From Campanula takesimana (lineage: Eukaryota > Streptophyta > Magnoliopsida > Asterales > Campanulaceae), in NCBI GenBank assembly GCA_026119855.1, contig JAOWBW010001460.1, forward strand, positions 124,001 through 188,000: a stretch of DNA of 64,000 nucleotides, in the 5' to 3' direction. Under the pieces are notes generated by a model. It was not told the DNA's origin. It saw only the letters and a list, made by a program, of their open reading frames with translations, and did not search any database. Both the position numbers and the translations under genes were made by a program. This document shows positions 44,185 through 55,142 of this stretch, piece after piece; positions within the stretch are counted from its first letter, which is position 1, and each line of letters starts with the position of its first letter.

Positions 44185-47100
44185 TGTCACGACCCGAAAA
44201 CTAGGCTCTATTTTATTAGTAATAAATAATTATTATTTATTTATTTGCTTATTTATTTATTTAATTATTATTTAATTAATAATTTATGTGTGCATTTTAT
44301 GTGTTATAATAAATTATGTTTAGCATTTTATTTGGGCCATTTGTGCTAGTGTAGAAGTGTTGGGTCTTAGTTGTTAGTGGAGAGTATAAGATGATTGAGT
44401 TAGTGTGTAGGGGAGGGGGTCTATGTGTAAATCTCCTACTTACTCCCTCTTTTCCCCTCACCTCCCTCACTTTCACCTCACCATTCTTCCACTCCCAGCT
44501 CATTGCATCTCTCTCTCCTTCCATAGAAATGGGTAAGTTTCTCTCTACCTTCTCTCTACATTTCCATCATCTTCCTCTCATTATTTCTCATTTCTTAAAA
44601 CATGAATCTCGTTTGGATCGTCGATAGGATCGTAGGAAGCCAAAAATATTCGAGTTCCGGCAACTTTGAGAAAATTCAAGTAAGTTGCTTTTCCCCCATT
44701 TTTATGCTAAAATGTTCATATCATGTTTATATAATGCTTGATGAGTTATATTTGAAGTTTGGTTGAGTTTAGAATTTATTTGGAATTTATTTTGGGTTTT
44801 GATTAAAAATGGTGATTTTGTTGAATGTTGGGATTTAATCTTGATTTTGGTTGTTATGAGTTCTTTTAGACCCATAAGTTGCTCTAGTACCTTAGTATGC
44901 TAGTTAGGAGTGTTGGATTTTGGTTTAGTTTTGGTTTGGGTTAAAAATGGAAGAACCCAGTTCATCCCTCCCGATTTCCGGCAGACCAGAGGGTTGGGCG
45001 ACCGCCCAAAATATGGTGGGCGATCGCACATCTATCTGAAAGGTTTTGTTCTTGGTTGATGGCTTTTTGTACGACCTCACAGACTCGAGTGGGCGGCCGC
45101 ACAGTACCCCTGCAGGTTTTCATTTGTTATTTTGTGTGATTGAAGAATGCGTTTTGGTCTAAGTCTTGGGTATCCTTCTAGTCGAACTTAGCGAACATTG
45201 TAGTACACTCTAGTGATAGAATTGGGTCCTTTGCGATTAAGTTTGTGTTGTGAAATTAGTTTTATGTTCTTTCATAATTTTGGAGTTATTTGGGTTTTAG
45301 AGGCACATGAACTAAGTTTTCTTGTCTTTAAATGTTAGAATAGAAGTATATATAGGTACTCCTAAGTTTTAGAATAGAAGGAGTGAAATTAGGAGCTAAA
45401 ACAGGGATTTTTCATAATGTCCGGCCAAAACTTTTTAAAAATTGTCCGTTTTACGTTCAATCTTCCGGAGACCATAACTTCTTCATACGGACTCCGTTTT
45501 AGACGTGTAAACTATCGTTGGAAAGCTCTTTTCGAGTAATACGCAATGGTTATATTGGCCGCATGGTTACATATCATAATGGTTGTATCATTGTTGAAGT
45601 TTAAGATCAAGGTGTAGTCTCGGTCTAGGTTCCATAGTACTATTCTAGTTGACTTAGTTGGGCACCGTAGAACACTTTAGTAATTAAAATTGGTTCCTTG
45701 TGAACAATGGTGTTATGTAATTTGATCAAGTATTGTTTGGGAATGTTTGGGCATCTTATGATGTGTTCGTGATTGTTCCAATCGAATTGATTTTCGAGTA
45801 AGACTTGGTCTAGGTTTTAGGCGATGTCCTATAGTACCTAGAGGGTTGTTATTGAACATCAAAGTGTAGGGTTTAGTCCGGTCACGATCATGTTCTAATA
45901 AGGGTAACCTTTTAGATTCGTTTGGGGTGTTTAGAATTGGTTCGTTATGAACGGAGGTAAAGCGTAAATTGGCGTACCACGGTTTGATTAACCTTAAGGT
46001 TTTCATTCTGATTTCCTACTTTGGAATTCCAGGTGTGATGATATGGTTGAGTTCATAGTCCTAGTATATCTTTATGAGTAAATGTTTAGGGTCATTTTAG
46101 TAATAGTCATTGTGCCATTTGTGAGCGACCGTTTGGGTTGTGCTCTTTATGATTAACTAGTGAGTATCATCTTTGGAATGTATCTGGTATGGTTCCTCTT
46201 TATGGAATTATCGTATTCTAATAATCATTGTTGTTGAGCTCCTTATGAGCAATTCCGTTTATCGTTGTTGTGCTCTTCATGAGAAACTCTTGTTATCGTT
46301 GTTGTTAAACTCTTCATGAGTAACCGTTGCATCTTTATGGTGATTATTTGGTATGGTTCCCTACTTCGGAATCCTGAGTTGTTTAATTAAGCTAGTATTT
46401 ATTACTTAGCATTTATTTGGAAGCCCAGCTGGCATATTTGTTGCATCGGGCGATGGGAGAGATTATAATGGCAAAGCCAAGTCCATTATAATGTTGACCA
46501 TTGTTTTGCCCCCTTCTTTACCCCTTTTCCAGATTGGCCTTGGAAAAGATAAGTTAGCTTCCTTTGGGAATGTATCTAGCTACCGAGCATGACTTTGTGG
46601 CATGGCTCTTGTCCTTTGTGACACTCTTATGGTTATTGTTCCGGTACCGGGGGTTTTCTCTTCAGCTTTTATGCTACTATGAAGATGGCTTGATGGGTTG
46701 ATTGATTGATTGGTCGGTTCTGATCAGGGTTCTCTTCAGTTGTTATACTGCTATTGTTGATTGGTTGATCGGTTGAAGCTGCGCAGCGATTGTTCTATCA
46801 GTTTGGTGAAACCTTGGCTAAGTATCCTTTGTTACGTGTTTATTTCAGTCTTATGTGCTGCATGATGAGTTAGTCGTTATTTCCAACTGGTATGGGACAG
46901 TTGGCGATAGGGAGCTTTCTCATTTGTTGTTATGTGATTTACTTGTTCAGTTATATCGTTGATTTGCATGATATTATGCCATGTAGATGCATTAGTAACT
47001 TACTGAGATTTTATCTCACCCCGTTTCTTGTTTCAAATTGTTTTTCCTTAACCCCCCCCCCCAGGAAAGCAAGTGGTAGCGTTGTGAGGCCCGTAGTAGC

Positions 47101-47411
47101 GGGAATCTTCTGAGCAGGTTGATCGTATTTGGGATAGTTGCTCTTCGGAGCCTTTATGTATTTTATTGTGGGTTCGTAGTCGTTCAGTGTGTGGTATATA
47201 CGGTTGTACTTTGGATACTTTTGTTAATAGTTGTTCTTGCTTCCGCATTTGTTCCAGTCTCCGAGTTATAATCTCGTTGAGGTGTTGTTTGATGGTATTG
47301 GTTTATAGTTGAATTCACGCGTCCGGTTTGGTATATTACATTTTGGAGATGTACATTTTGTAAAGTTTTTTTTTTTTATATATGGGTTTTTGAGATTTCC
47401 GGGGCGTGACA
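44185..47411 (+). mobile_element. 3.2-kb solo LTR, chromovirus (Del/Tekay)-like
   Basis: It starts TGTCACGACCCGAAAAC, ends CCGGGGCGTGACA, and is flanked by a perfect duplication GGACA (44180-44184 and 47412-47416). There is no gag or pol. The long LTR, the terminal words and the TTACTGAGATTTTATCTCACCCC phrase near 47000 fit the Del/Tekay group. Several small frames inside have no recognisable protein. A C-tract at about 47052-47063 and a T-tract at about 47370 are present. Palindrome words occur at 44996-45102. Confidence 0.85.
44996..45102. promoter_or_regulatory. GGGCG-CGCAC palindrome words in chromovirus solo LTR
   Basis: GGGCGACCGCCC (centre 45001.5) and GGGCGATCGCAC (centre 45023.5) are 22 bp apart; GGGCGGCCGCAC (centre 45096.5) follows. 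These are a third lineage's version of the CpG palindrome arrays. Confidence 0.55.
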
Positions 47412-47416
47412 GGACA

Positions 47417-47754
47417 TGTTGTGGCTTTGATGAAGAATGTTGATCCTGCTGATTTTGGGAATGCTTGAGATCTGTTCCTTTGTGATTTCCTTCTTTGACA
47501 TGGGCTGAATGAGGCATTTCTGAAGCGAAACGCGAGCGACTTGGCCTACAGTTGTGGGACGCGCGCGCTTCCCATATGGGTGGCGGGAGGCGTACGCTTC
47601 TGGGAAGCGAATTCTGGGGCTTGACATTTGCTGGCCAAAAGATCCCCAACAGCTATAATATCAGCTTCTGTTCGAAACCAATCTTCCGACAGCTATTTTC
47701 TACCATCCTTGAGCATTCTTCCTTGCTTGATTTTGTTTGTAGTCAACATTTTCC
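47417..47754 (+). promoter_or_regulatory. Upstream region of the antisense PMD gene in Tat-D
   Basis: It lies between the solo LTR and the PMD start. It carries a CpG array with centres near 47534.5, 47564.5 (GCGCGCGC) and 47593.5 (GCGTACGC), 29-30 bp apart, about 160-220 bp before the ATG. It may be the antisense gene's promoter or a structural signal; no TATA box is obvious. Confidence 0.5.
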
Positions 47755-49155
47755 ATGGCTTCCAATTATTTTATTCTTGATGCAAAGGTTGTCGGTGACT
47801 ATGAGAAGGACTTGTCGACCTTCGTGTATTCTTTCAAGACTCATCCCAGGAAGGCCTTTATTAAAGAATTTGGTTTCCGAATTCTCTTTACACTTTGGAC
47901 TTTGAAGCCGGATTGGGACTTGTTGAAGGCTGCTGCAGCCTTTTGGGATTGTGACAGTCACACCTTCAACTTCTCAGAAAATGAAATGGTGCCGACTGTT
48001 GATGACTTTGGTGCCATTCTTGGCATGCCATTGGCGGGTCAGATTGCCGTCCCCAAATACCATCGAGGTGTGATTGACTCTTGGTCCGATATGTTGAACC
48101 TCCCTGTCGGAGATGTGAGGAAGATGTTACACGGCACCATGGTTGACATAACTGAGTTGCCGATGTTCTTCAGTTTGCATTCGGAGGACATGGCGGTTCA
48201 GTCCTTTAAGAGGAATGCTATGGCAGTTTGCCTTTTCAGCGAGGTTCTGTTTGTTACACCCATCGAGACTGCGGATGCGCAGTTAGCTGAGATTATCTTA
48301 CAGGAAAAGGTGCAACAGTTCAGCATAATCTCTCTCATAGTAGGGGAGGCTTTGCATGGTTAGGATGAGTTGCACCGGACGGGCGAGATGAGACAGGGAA
48401 GCCCCTTGATCTTGACTGTATGGCTTTGAGAGCATTTCAGAATTTATTCTCTGGATGGAGATCTTTCTCCTTTAGCTGTTCATAGGAAGAAAATGATGAC
48501 TCGGGATTTATCTGAAGATGGTTGGAAGAATTTCTTTGCATCTCGAGGATCAGATGACATTAAGTGGTGTCCTCCCTCTTTGGGGCTTCATCCTTTCGTG
48601 GAATGGACTTTGGGTTTCGGGCATGTTGTCCTCCCCGGTCTTAGAGATTCTTCATTTTATCAGCCTGAGAGAGTTCTGTGGCAGTTCGGTCACCAGCAGA
48701 TTGTCCCTTTTCTGAGGAGTGGGGTGCTTCATCCAGTTTCGTACATGGGTCCAGACTTTTTGAGGGAGCTTAAGTTAGCTTGGGGAGGTGACCATCACTG
48801 GTGGGCTTCCATCCCTATTCATCGGGGTAGTATTTTCCTTCCCGAGAGTTACTTGGATTATCTGTTCGACACCTTTTACCATGGTATCACTTGGCTTGAC
48901 ATGCTTCGGGCTGAGTTGCTAGGTAAGGACTTTGAGCCTAGCAGTGCTTTGAGATATAAAGAAGCTGCTGCTGATTCGAACAATATTTTGGCTGACCCTT
49001 TCGGAACTCCTTTGGACAGTTTTTATGCTCGGAGGCATCTTGCTGCGCAGAAGGTTTCGGTCCGTCTCAGCGTTCCTAGGCCTCCCAAGAAGAGTAAGAT
49101 TGAGAGCCGTTCAGGTGGCCCTTTGAAAGCTAAGAAAAAATTAGATTTTTCCTAG
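47755..49155 (+). pseudogene. Plant mobile domain (PMD) gene, antisense in Tat-D
   Basis: A single frame of 467 codons is interrupted by two in-frame stops, TAG at 48361-48363 and TGA at 48427-48429, with no frameshift. The PMD signature is FWDCDSHTFNFSENEMVPTV followed by DDFGAILGMPLAG; later conserved-looking blocks are LHPFVEWTLGFG, LHPVSYMGPDFLRELKLAWG and WWASIPIHRGS. It ends in a basic tail (PKKSKIESRSGGPLKAKKK). PMD proteins occur as host MAIN/MAIL-type regulators and inside transposons. Here it is convergent with integrase, 400 bp apart. Unlike the Tat-F copy it has no introns. Confidence 0.82.
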
Positions 49156-49320
49156 TACCCCAAGATTGCAATAAATAGACCACTTGTTTAGGATTTAATG
49201 TTTTTTATTGCTCAACATTATCCGTTGTAATGACAAGAATGGTTCGAGGAATGAATAAAAATTGCATTTTGTTATGACATGATTGGGTAAAAATTTATGT
49301 TTTAGACCGCACCCGAAGGT

Positions 49321-49363
49321 TGCCTACGTTCCTCTTGTAGAGAGGCTCAGGTCTTCGTAGTTC
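49321..49363 (-). ncRNA. Tat-D hairpin H1, intact
   Basis: On the minus strand: GAACTACG, ACCTGAG, CCTCT, loop, AGAGG, CGTAGGCA. Both stems are perfect. The inner stem is one pair longer than in Tat-1. Confidence 0.65.
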
Positions 49364-49405
49364 AAACAAATGAAGACCATTTTTTTTTGTGCACCCTGTT
49401 TTTTG

Positions 49406-49501
49406 CCTAGACCGCCCTTTCGGGTTTTCAATTTAGCGGGCTTCTTTTTTGCACTTGCTCTAATTTTTTCCTAGGCCGCCCTTGCGGGTTTTCAACCTAG
49501 C
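49406..49501 (-). ncRNA. Tat-D hairpins H2, two tandem copies
   Basis: Same arrangement as Tat-1: one GAAA-loop copy (outer stem damaged by CTAG to TTAG at 49433) and one GCAA-loop copy with CTAGG/CCTAG intact (49471-49500). Confidence 0.6.
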
Positions 49502-49555
49502 GAGCGTTTTTTTTTTTTTTTTATGGTCCTCATTTCTTAAGCGTGGAACTTCTTG

Positions 49556-52338
49556 AGCTTTTCGAGGTTGACCTCCTTTTGGCAATTGATCACCATCTAA
49601 ATCTACGAGTCAGACTGCACCGCCGCTCAATATCTTCTTGACCACGTAAGGACTGATCCATCGGGGTCCCCATTTCCCTATGGGATTCATGGCATTGGGA
49701 GGATGTTGTCTTAAGAACAAGTCTCCCACTTTGATGTTTCGAGGCTTCACCTTTTTGTTGAAAGCCCTTGCCATTCTCTGTTGATAAGCTCTTGTGCGCT
49801 CGAATGCTCTTAGCCTATTTTTGTCAAGTAGGGCTAGTTGCTCGTATCGACTTTGTATCAAATCAACCTCGTTGACTTGGTTCTCGAGTAAGACTCGTAA
49901 AGATGGAACTTCAAGTTCGACTGGAAGTACGGCTTCAGAACCATAAACCAATGAATATGAGGTTTCTCCCATTGTTGACCGGATTGATGTGCGGTAGCCC
50001 CACAATGCTAGTGGTAACTTCTCAGGCCAGTCCTTTCCTGTTGAAGCCATTTTCCGTATGATGACCTCAATTTTCTTGTTTTCTGCTTCGACCGCTCCAT
50101 TAGCTTGGGGGCGGTACGAGGATGACTTGTGCTTGGTAATTTTGTAGTCAACCAAAAGCGCATCCATTTCCTTCTCAAAGCGAGAACCATTATCGGAGAT
50201 GATCTCATGAGGAATGCCGTATCGGCACATGAAGTTGTTCTTCACAAATTCTGCCACTTTCTTGGCGTTGAGAACTCGGTAAGCTTGTGCTTCGACCTAC
50301 TTTGTGAAATAATCCACGGGCACTAGAATAAATGACTGTCCGTTGCTTCCCGTATGATGTACTTTGTTGATGATATCTATGCCCCAACAAGATAACGGCC
50401 ATGGTGTGGTCATGTTGTACAATTGTGAAGGTGGAGCATGTTGCAAATTAGCATGGAACTGGCACTCGGCGCACTTCTTGACTTTCTCGATGTAGTCTCT
50501 TTCCATTGTAGTCCAATAGTAGCCAATACGGAGTATCTTCTTGGCTAACATAATCCCATTCATGTGGGGTCCACAATCGCCTTCGTGGACTTCATGCATT
50601 ATCTCTTGAGCTTCGGTCTCCTTTGTACATAAGAGAGTGATCCCTTGATGATGTCTTTTGTAGACTCGGTTCCCAATCAATTCATCTTCGCAGCTAGCTT
50701 TTCTAATGCTACTCGAGACTTCCCATTGCTGTTTTCTCGGGGAAGGTGACATTGTTGAGAAAGTTCATGATGTCTGTGTACCACGGGGGGTTATCTTGGA
50801 CTTCATTGATCTCAATACTCATGCAATATGCCAGACTAGTCCTTCTTGAAATTTTGAATGGCTTCACCATTTTTCCCTTGGGCATCTCAACCAGTGAGGC
50901 TATGGTGGCTAGTGCATCAGCAAAGTGGTTTTTATCTCTTGACAAATAATTGAACGTGGTGTCTTGAAACTATTCAACCAATTCTTCGAGGTGCTGACCA
51001 TACTGCAGGAGGGTCGGGTCTTGGATTCTCCATTTACCCGATGTCTGATTAATAAGAAGAAGGGAGTCACCGAATACTTCTCGATCTATGACATTTCTTT
51101 TTAGGGCTGCTTCTAGCCCCGCTATACATGCCTCATATTCAGCAATGTTGTTGGTAGCTTCGAATTCAAGACGGATTGCAATTGGAGTGTAGATGTCCTT
51201 TGGATCGACAAGTAACATTCCTATCCCATAACCGTGCTTATTGGCTGCGCCATCGAAAAAAAGTTGCCACTTATTTTCCTCAGTTGTGGTGCAAATCAAG
51301 TGCTCGTCGGGAAATTATAAGTCTTCCCCCTTCATTTCGTCACACGAAAATTCAGCAAGATGATCACTGAACACTTTCCCCCTAATGGATTTGAGTGTGA
51401 CGTAAGTGATATCATAGCCGGTGAGCATGAAATACCACTTGGCTATCCTTGTTGACATGAAAGGCTTTTCGAAGATGTAGCGGAGCGGTTCCACTTTTGC
51501 TACTAGCTTGATTGGAAAGGCTTCCATGTAGTGTTTGAGCTTTTAAGTGACCCAAACCAGTGCTGCACATGACTTCTCCACGATGGAGTAGTTCTTTTCG
51601 CCTCCTTGAAATCAGCGACTGACAAAATAAATGGCATTTTCCTTTGTGGAGTCTCGTTGCTCTTGTGCTAGCATAGCCCCTAGGGCTTCATCATTCACTA
51701 TGAGGTAGAGCAAGAGAGGCTTATCCTTATGCGGTGGAACCAGAACTGGAGGGAATGTCAAGTAATGATTCACTTGATCGAAGGCTTCTTGGCAAGCGTC
51801 GGTCCACTCTAGAGCCACATTCTTCTTGAGTAACTTGAAGATTGGCTCAGACATGGAAGTGAGTTGGTGCACAAACCGACTGATGTACTGAAGTCTTCCC
51901 ATGAAACCTTTGATTTATTTCTGTGTCTTTGGGGGAGGCATATCGATGATTGCCTTGATTTTTTAGGAATCTGCTTCGATTCCCCTCTCGGTGACCATGT
52001 AGCCAAGAACTTTGCCTCGGATAACCCCAAAAGTGCACTATACGGGATTGAGCCTAATTTTGTGTTGTCGAAGCCTTTCGAAGAACTTGCGGAGATCGAT
52101 CAAATGTTAACCGTCTATCCCCTTTGAATGGATGATCATGTCGTCCACATAGACCTCAATTTCCTTGTGAATCATGTCGTGGAACAAGTCTGTCACAGCC
52201 CTTTGATAAGTAGCCCCACCGTTCCTTAACCCAAATGGCATGACTGTGTAGCAAAAGGTACCCCACGGTGTTGTGAAAGCAGTCTTGTGTTAATCTTCCT
52301 CGGACATGAGAATCTGATTGTACCCGGCAAAACCAACC
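49556..52338 (-). pseudogene. pol: Tat-D pol: partial RT, RNase H, second RNase H, integrase
   Basis: Integrase (50752-49556) stays in one frame but has TAG at 50297-50299 where Tat-1 has tryptophan (FTKWVEA) and TGA at 49610-49612 where it has arginine (AVRLVD). The zinc region, SDNGSRF and VEAENKK keep the catalytic D and E residues. The second RNase H is at 51299-50709 (WQLFFDGAANKHGYG, FADALATIASL), and the RT-linked RNase H and RT lie at 52338-51315 in several frames with stops. RT is truncated by the Tat-E insertion in the segment matching Tat-1 3120-3135. Confidence 0.9.
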
Positions 52339-53361
52339 TGTAGACACCCCATTTTTAACGTTCATTCATAATCACACTACTTCTGTGTCTCGCCTTTGAT
52401 TTGGGTCAAAACTCGTCAAGTTGGACATGTTTCGTAAAGTTTCTAACTGACTCCGTTAGTCAGGGACCAAAATGAACATCAAAACTACTGCAGAAGGGAA
52501 TAAAAGTGATTCCAGCACAAAGATGCCTCGTACGAGACATTGATGTCTCGTACGAGACATCTCCCTTTGACAGTCGAGTTTCAGCAGTTTCCTTGTTGAT
52601 CTCAACCTCATTTCTTGGCAAAGAATACTTAATTCGGGAAAGTTGGAAAGGACGATCAGAGAGTCCAAATAAACCTCCTTGGAAATCAAGTCTTTGATTT
52701 CCATCCAAATTAAACCCTTTGGCTTAACCCTAAAGTTATAAACCCCTATAAATATAGTTGTTCTTGCCTAGAATGACTAATGGTGAACTCGTAAAGGTCT
52801 CCTAAAACCCTATACACTCGAAATCTCTGAAGAAGGCTCTCATAATCAGCCTCCTCCTCCTACCCACGAAATTTGGAAGATCATAACTCAAGTCAAGTCA
52901 AGTTCTTTGGATCATCAAGGCCTTTAGTCAAGGCCATCCATAGGATTCTCGAAGAACGCTTAGGTAAAACTTTTGTTTTCTATCTTCTCATCTCCTTATT
53001 TGTTTTTGAAGTAGTGTGATTCCATTAAAGGATCAAACTAGAGCCTCTCCAATTCATGGAGATGGTCTCGAAGCACATGATCCAACATCCTAAATAAATA
53101 AGAAATTATTTATTTGGTTTCTTTCGCGCATATTTTGCATGATTTTGAGGCAACAATGATGATTTCTTAGCAAGACCAATCCTAGATTAGGTGAATTGGG
53201 TGCTCCTTGACCTTCCCAATTCATAACTTAACCCCTGAATCCAGATTTCACGGTCCGTGTTCCGTTAAACATGGTGGCGACTCACAACAAACGAGCAATA
53301 ACCAAGCCCTTACAAACCGAACCGAGCGGTGCAGGCACCGGGGGAGGGGCGCGCGCTCACA
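52339..53361 (+). repeat. Tat-E 5' LTR (1023 bp)
   Basis: It begins TGTAGACACCCCATTTTT and ends GCGCGCTCACA. TATA box CTATAAATA is at 52746-52754, about 190 bp downstream of the CTCGTACGAG pair. Its inverted relative is the Tat-F LTR at 60163-61197. Confidence 0.92.
52522..52560. promoter_or_regulatory. CTCGTACGAG pair, 20-bp spacing, Tat-E LTR
   Basis: Perfect 10-bp palindromes lie at 52527-52536 and 52547-52556, exactly 20 bp apart. Confidence 0.75.
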
Positions 53362-53362
53362 G

Positions 53363-53380
53363 TGGTTACTCTGCTGGGGA
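53363..53380 (+). other. Tat-E primer-binding site
   Basis: TGGTTACTCTGCTGGGGA, one base after the LTR; same class as the other Tat sites. Confidence 0.78.
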
Positions 53381-53919
53381 CGATCACAGTAAGTGGGTTA
53401 GACTTGCGTCGAAAGAAATCATCGTTGTTTTTCAAAATTTTGCAGTTTCTGCGCTGTATTTCTGTTCCTAGAAGGGATGTCTCGTACGAGTCATCGATGT
53501 CTCGTACGAGGTATCCCTGTTCTATACAGACAGTCTGTTATTCTGGTTTGAAAAAGGGATTCCATCTGGTTCAAACGTGTACACAGGATTATGGACTTGT
53601 CTTCCCCTCTGTTTTTGAGTCTTAGGACCCTCCTAACGACGAAGAAACTCCCCATATATCATAAAGCTAACCTCTGTTTTGCAGGAGTACTTGCTAATTT
53701 GTTTTATTCTCTGCTTTGCTCATCTTTGCTTTATGTGTGAACTACGACGGCCTGAGTTCCTCACAAGAGGGAAAAGATTGGGACCCCAGCCCGGATTTGA
53801 CACAATCTCTGAACTCTAGGTCTATCCGATCAGCAAGGTAGCTCCATACTCCCAACAAAATCGCTTCAGAAATTTACATCCGTAATCCCAAGACCAAGAG
53901 ACTAGAAAAGCTTGCAGTA
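53381..53919 (+). other. Tat-E 5' leader with palindrome pair and partial H1
   Basis: CTCGTACGAG occurs at 53481-53490 and 53501-53510, again 20 bp apart. A partial H1 hairpin starts at 53739 (GAACTACG, CCTGAG, TTCCTC, loop, GAGGGAA) but lacks the CGTAGGCA arm. Gag follows 180 bp later. Confidence 0.65.
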
Positions 53920-55142
53920 ATGGCTGGTACCCCTATCACCGACTTGGAAACCGCTAAGGCTGTCATTGCACGACTTGAGCAACAAATGAAAGAGAAAGCT
54001 GAAGTGGCCGCCCGTGAGAGTGGTCGTCACGCCCAAGACATAAAGTTTGTCCTACAAGAGCTCCAAGAACTCAAAAGGGCTAGTAAGAAATTGAAATCCC
54101 CCTTCAAAGACGGGGAATCCCATGCTAAGAAAGGGAACAAAAAGGATGATGACTCCGATTCCGATTCAAACACATCCGACTCTTCCTCCTCGAAAAGAGG
54201 TTTGCACACCTTGGTATAGCAAAGGGATCCATTGTTCCATTTGACCCCATTGCACTCCGCAAGTCAATCACTAAGCTCCCGTGAAAATTCCGCACTCCCC
54301 ACATCGCCATGTTCAATGGCACTACTTTCCCCCATGTGCATGTTAATACCTACACTTGGGCCATGCTCCCAATAAAGGTGGATGACACTGTCCTAGCCCA
54401 AATATTTCCCCAAACTCTAGAGGGGGCGGCAAGGGATTGTTACATGTCTCTCCCCTTAGCCACAAGGACTGATTGGGCTACTGCATGTGAAGTCTTTCAA
54501 AGGCGCTTTGAGGACAATACTACTTACCGTCCAACCAAAAGATACCTCGAGCAAATCCAACAAGGTACTAACGAAACTTTTGGTGACTTTGTCAAGAGAT
54601 GGAGAGCCAAGATCACCGAGATTGTTGATAGACCAACTACGGAAGACCAAATGAACATCTTCCTCAAGTCGCTTCACAACGAATATGAAGACCGTCTCTC
54701 CGGTACCTTCTTCCCAAGCTTCTCCAAGCTCCATAACTCCGGCCTCCGACTAGATGATATCTTCAAGAGTAGGAAAGAGGCTAGGAAGGATAGTAGTTAC
54801 CGATACACTAACAAGGGCTCTACTAGAAAAAACACATCTGTCAACGCTATCGCTTTCAATAACCAAGGGAGGAGCAACTATTCCTCCGTCCCTCCACCCA
54901 ATAAGGAAAAGAAGAAAGAGAGAGTCTACAACAAATTAGAAGGTATCACTCAAGGAGAACTCTTCGACATACTTGTAAAAGCCGGCAAGGTCGCACTAAG
55001 GAAGCCCCTTACTACTCCAAGTGAACTCCCCCCGAATCATGCTCATCACCTCTACTGCAAGTTCCACCAGTTTAGTGGTCACGACACCAATACTTGCAAC
55101 CACCTCAAAGATATGATTCAAGATCTCATAGACTCTAAATAG
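53920..55142 (+). pseudogene. gag: Tat-E gag
   Basis: The N-terminal frame (53920-54219) has a coiled-coil (IARLEQQMKEKAEVAARE) and an acidic serine-rich patch. A frameshift moves the capsid to 54309-55142, with PHVHVNTYTWAMLPIK, AARDCYMSLPLATRTDW and FGDFVKRWRAKITEI. The C-terminus has the zinc-binding CKFHQFSGHDTNTC and stops at TAG 55140-55142, beyond which homology continues in the same frame. Confidence 0.9.

Larger units (their letters stand above)
43318..52338 (-). mobile_element. Tat-D: degraded Tat element with antisense PMD gene
   Basis: On the minus strand it holds part of RT, RNase H, second RNase H, integrase, the H1/H2 hairpins, an antisense PMD gene, a 49-bp minisatellite and an LTR fragment. 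A chromovirus solo LTR is nested at 44185-47411. Its RT is cut at 52338 by Tat-E. It is the closest relative of Tat-1 in the window. Confidence 0.88.

Noticed and set aside
44297..46006. Several frames inside the 3.2-kb solo LTR as possible host genes
   Set aside because: The element has precise LTR ends and a target duplication; the frames are short and unrecognised.
47052..47063. C-tract as a quadruplex or recombination signal
   Set aside because: It is a single homopolymer, commonly a slippage product, and length is unreliable in assemblies.
53207..53625. Small frames in the Tat-E LTR and leader, related to one at 59964-60317
   Set aside because: They come from homologous LTR ends in opposite orientation; the similarity is nucleotide-level and noncoding.
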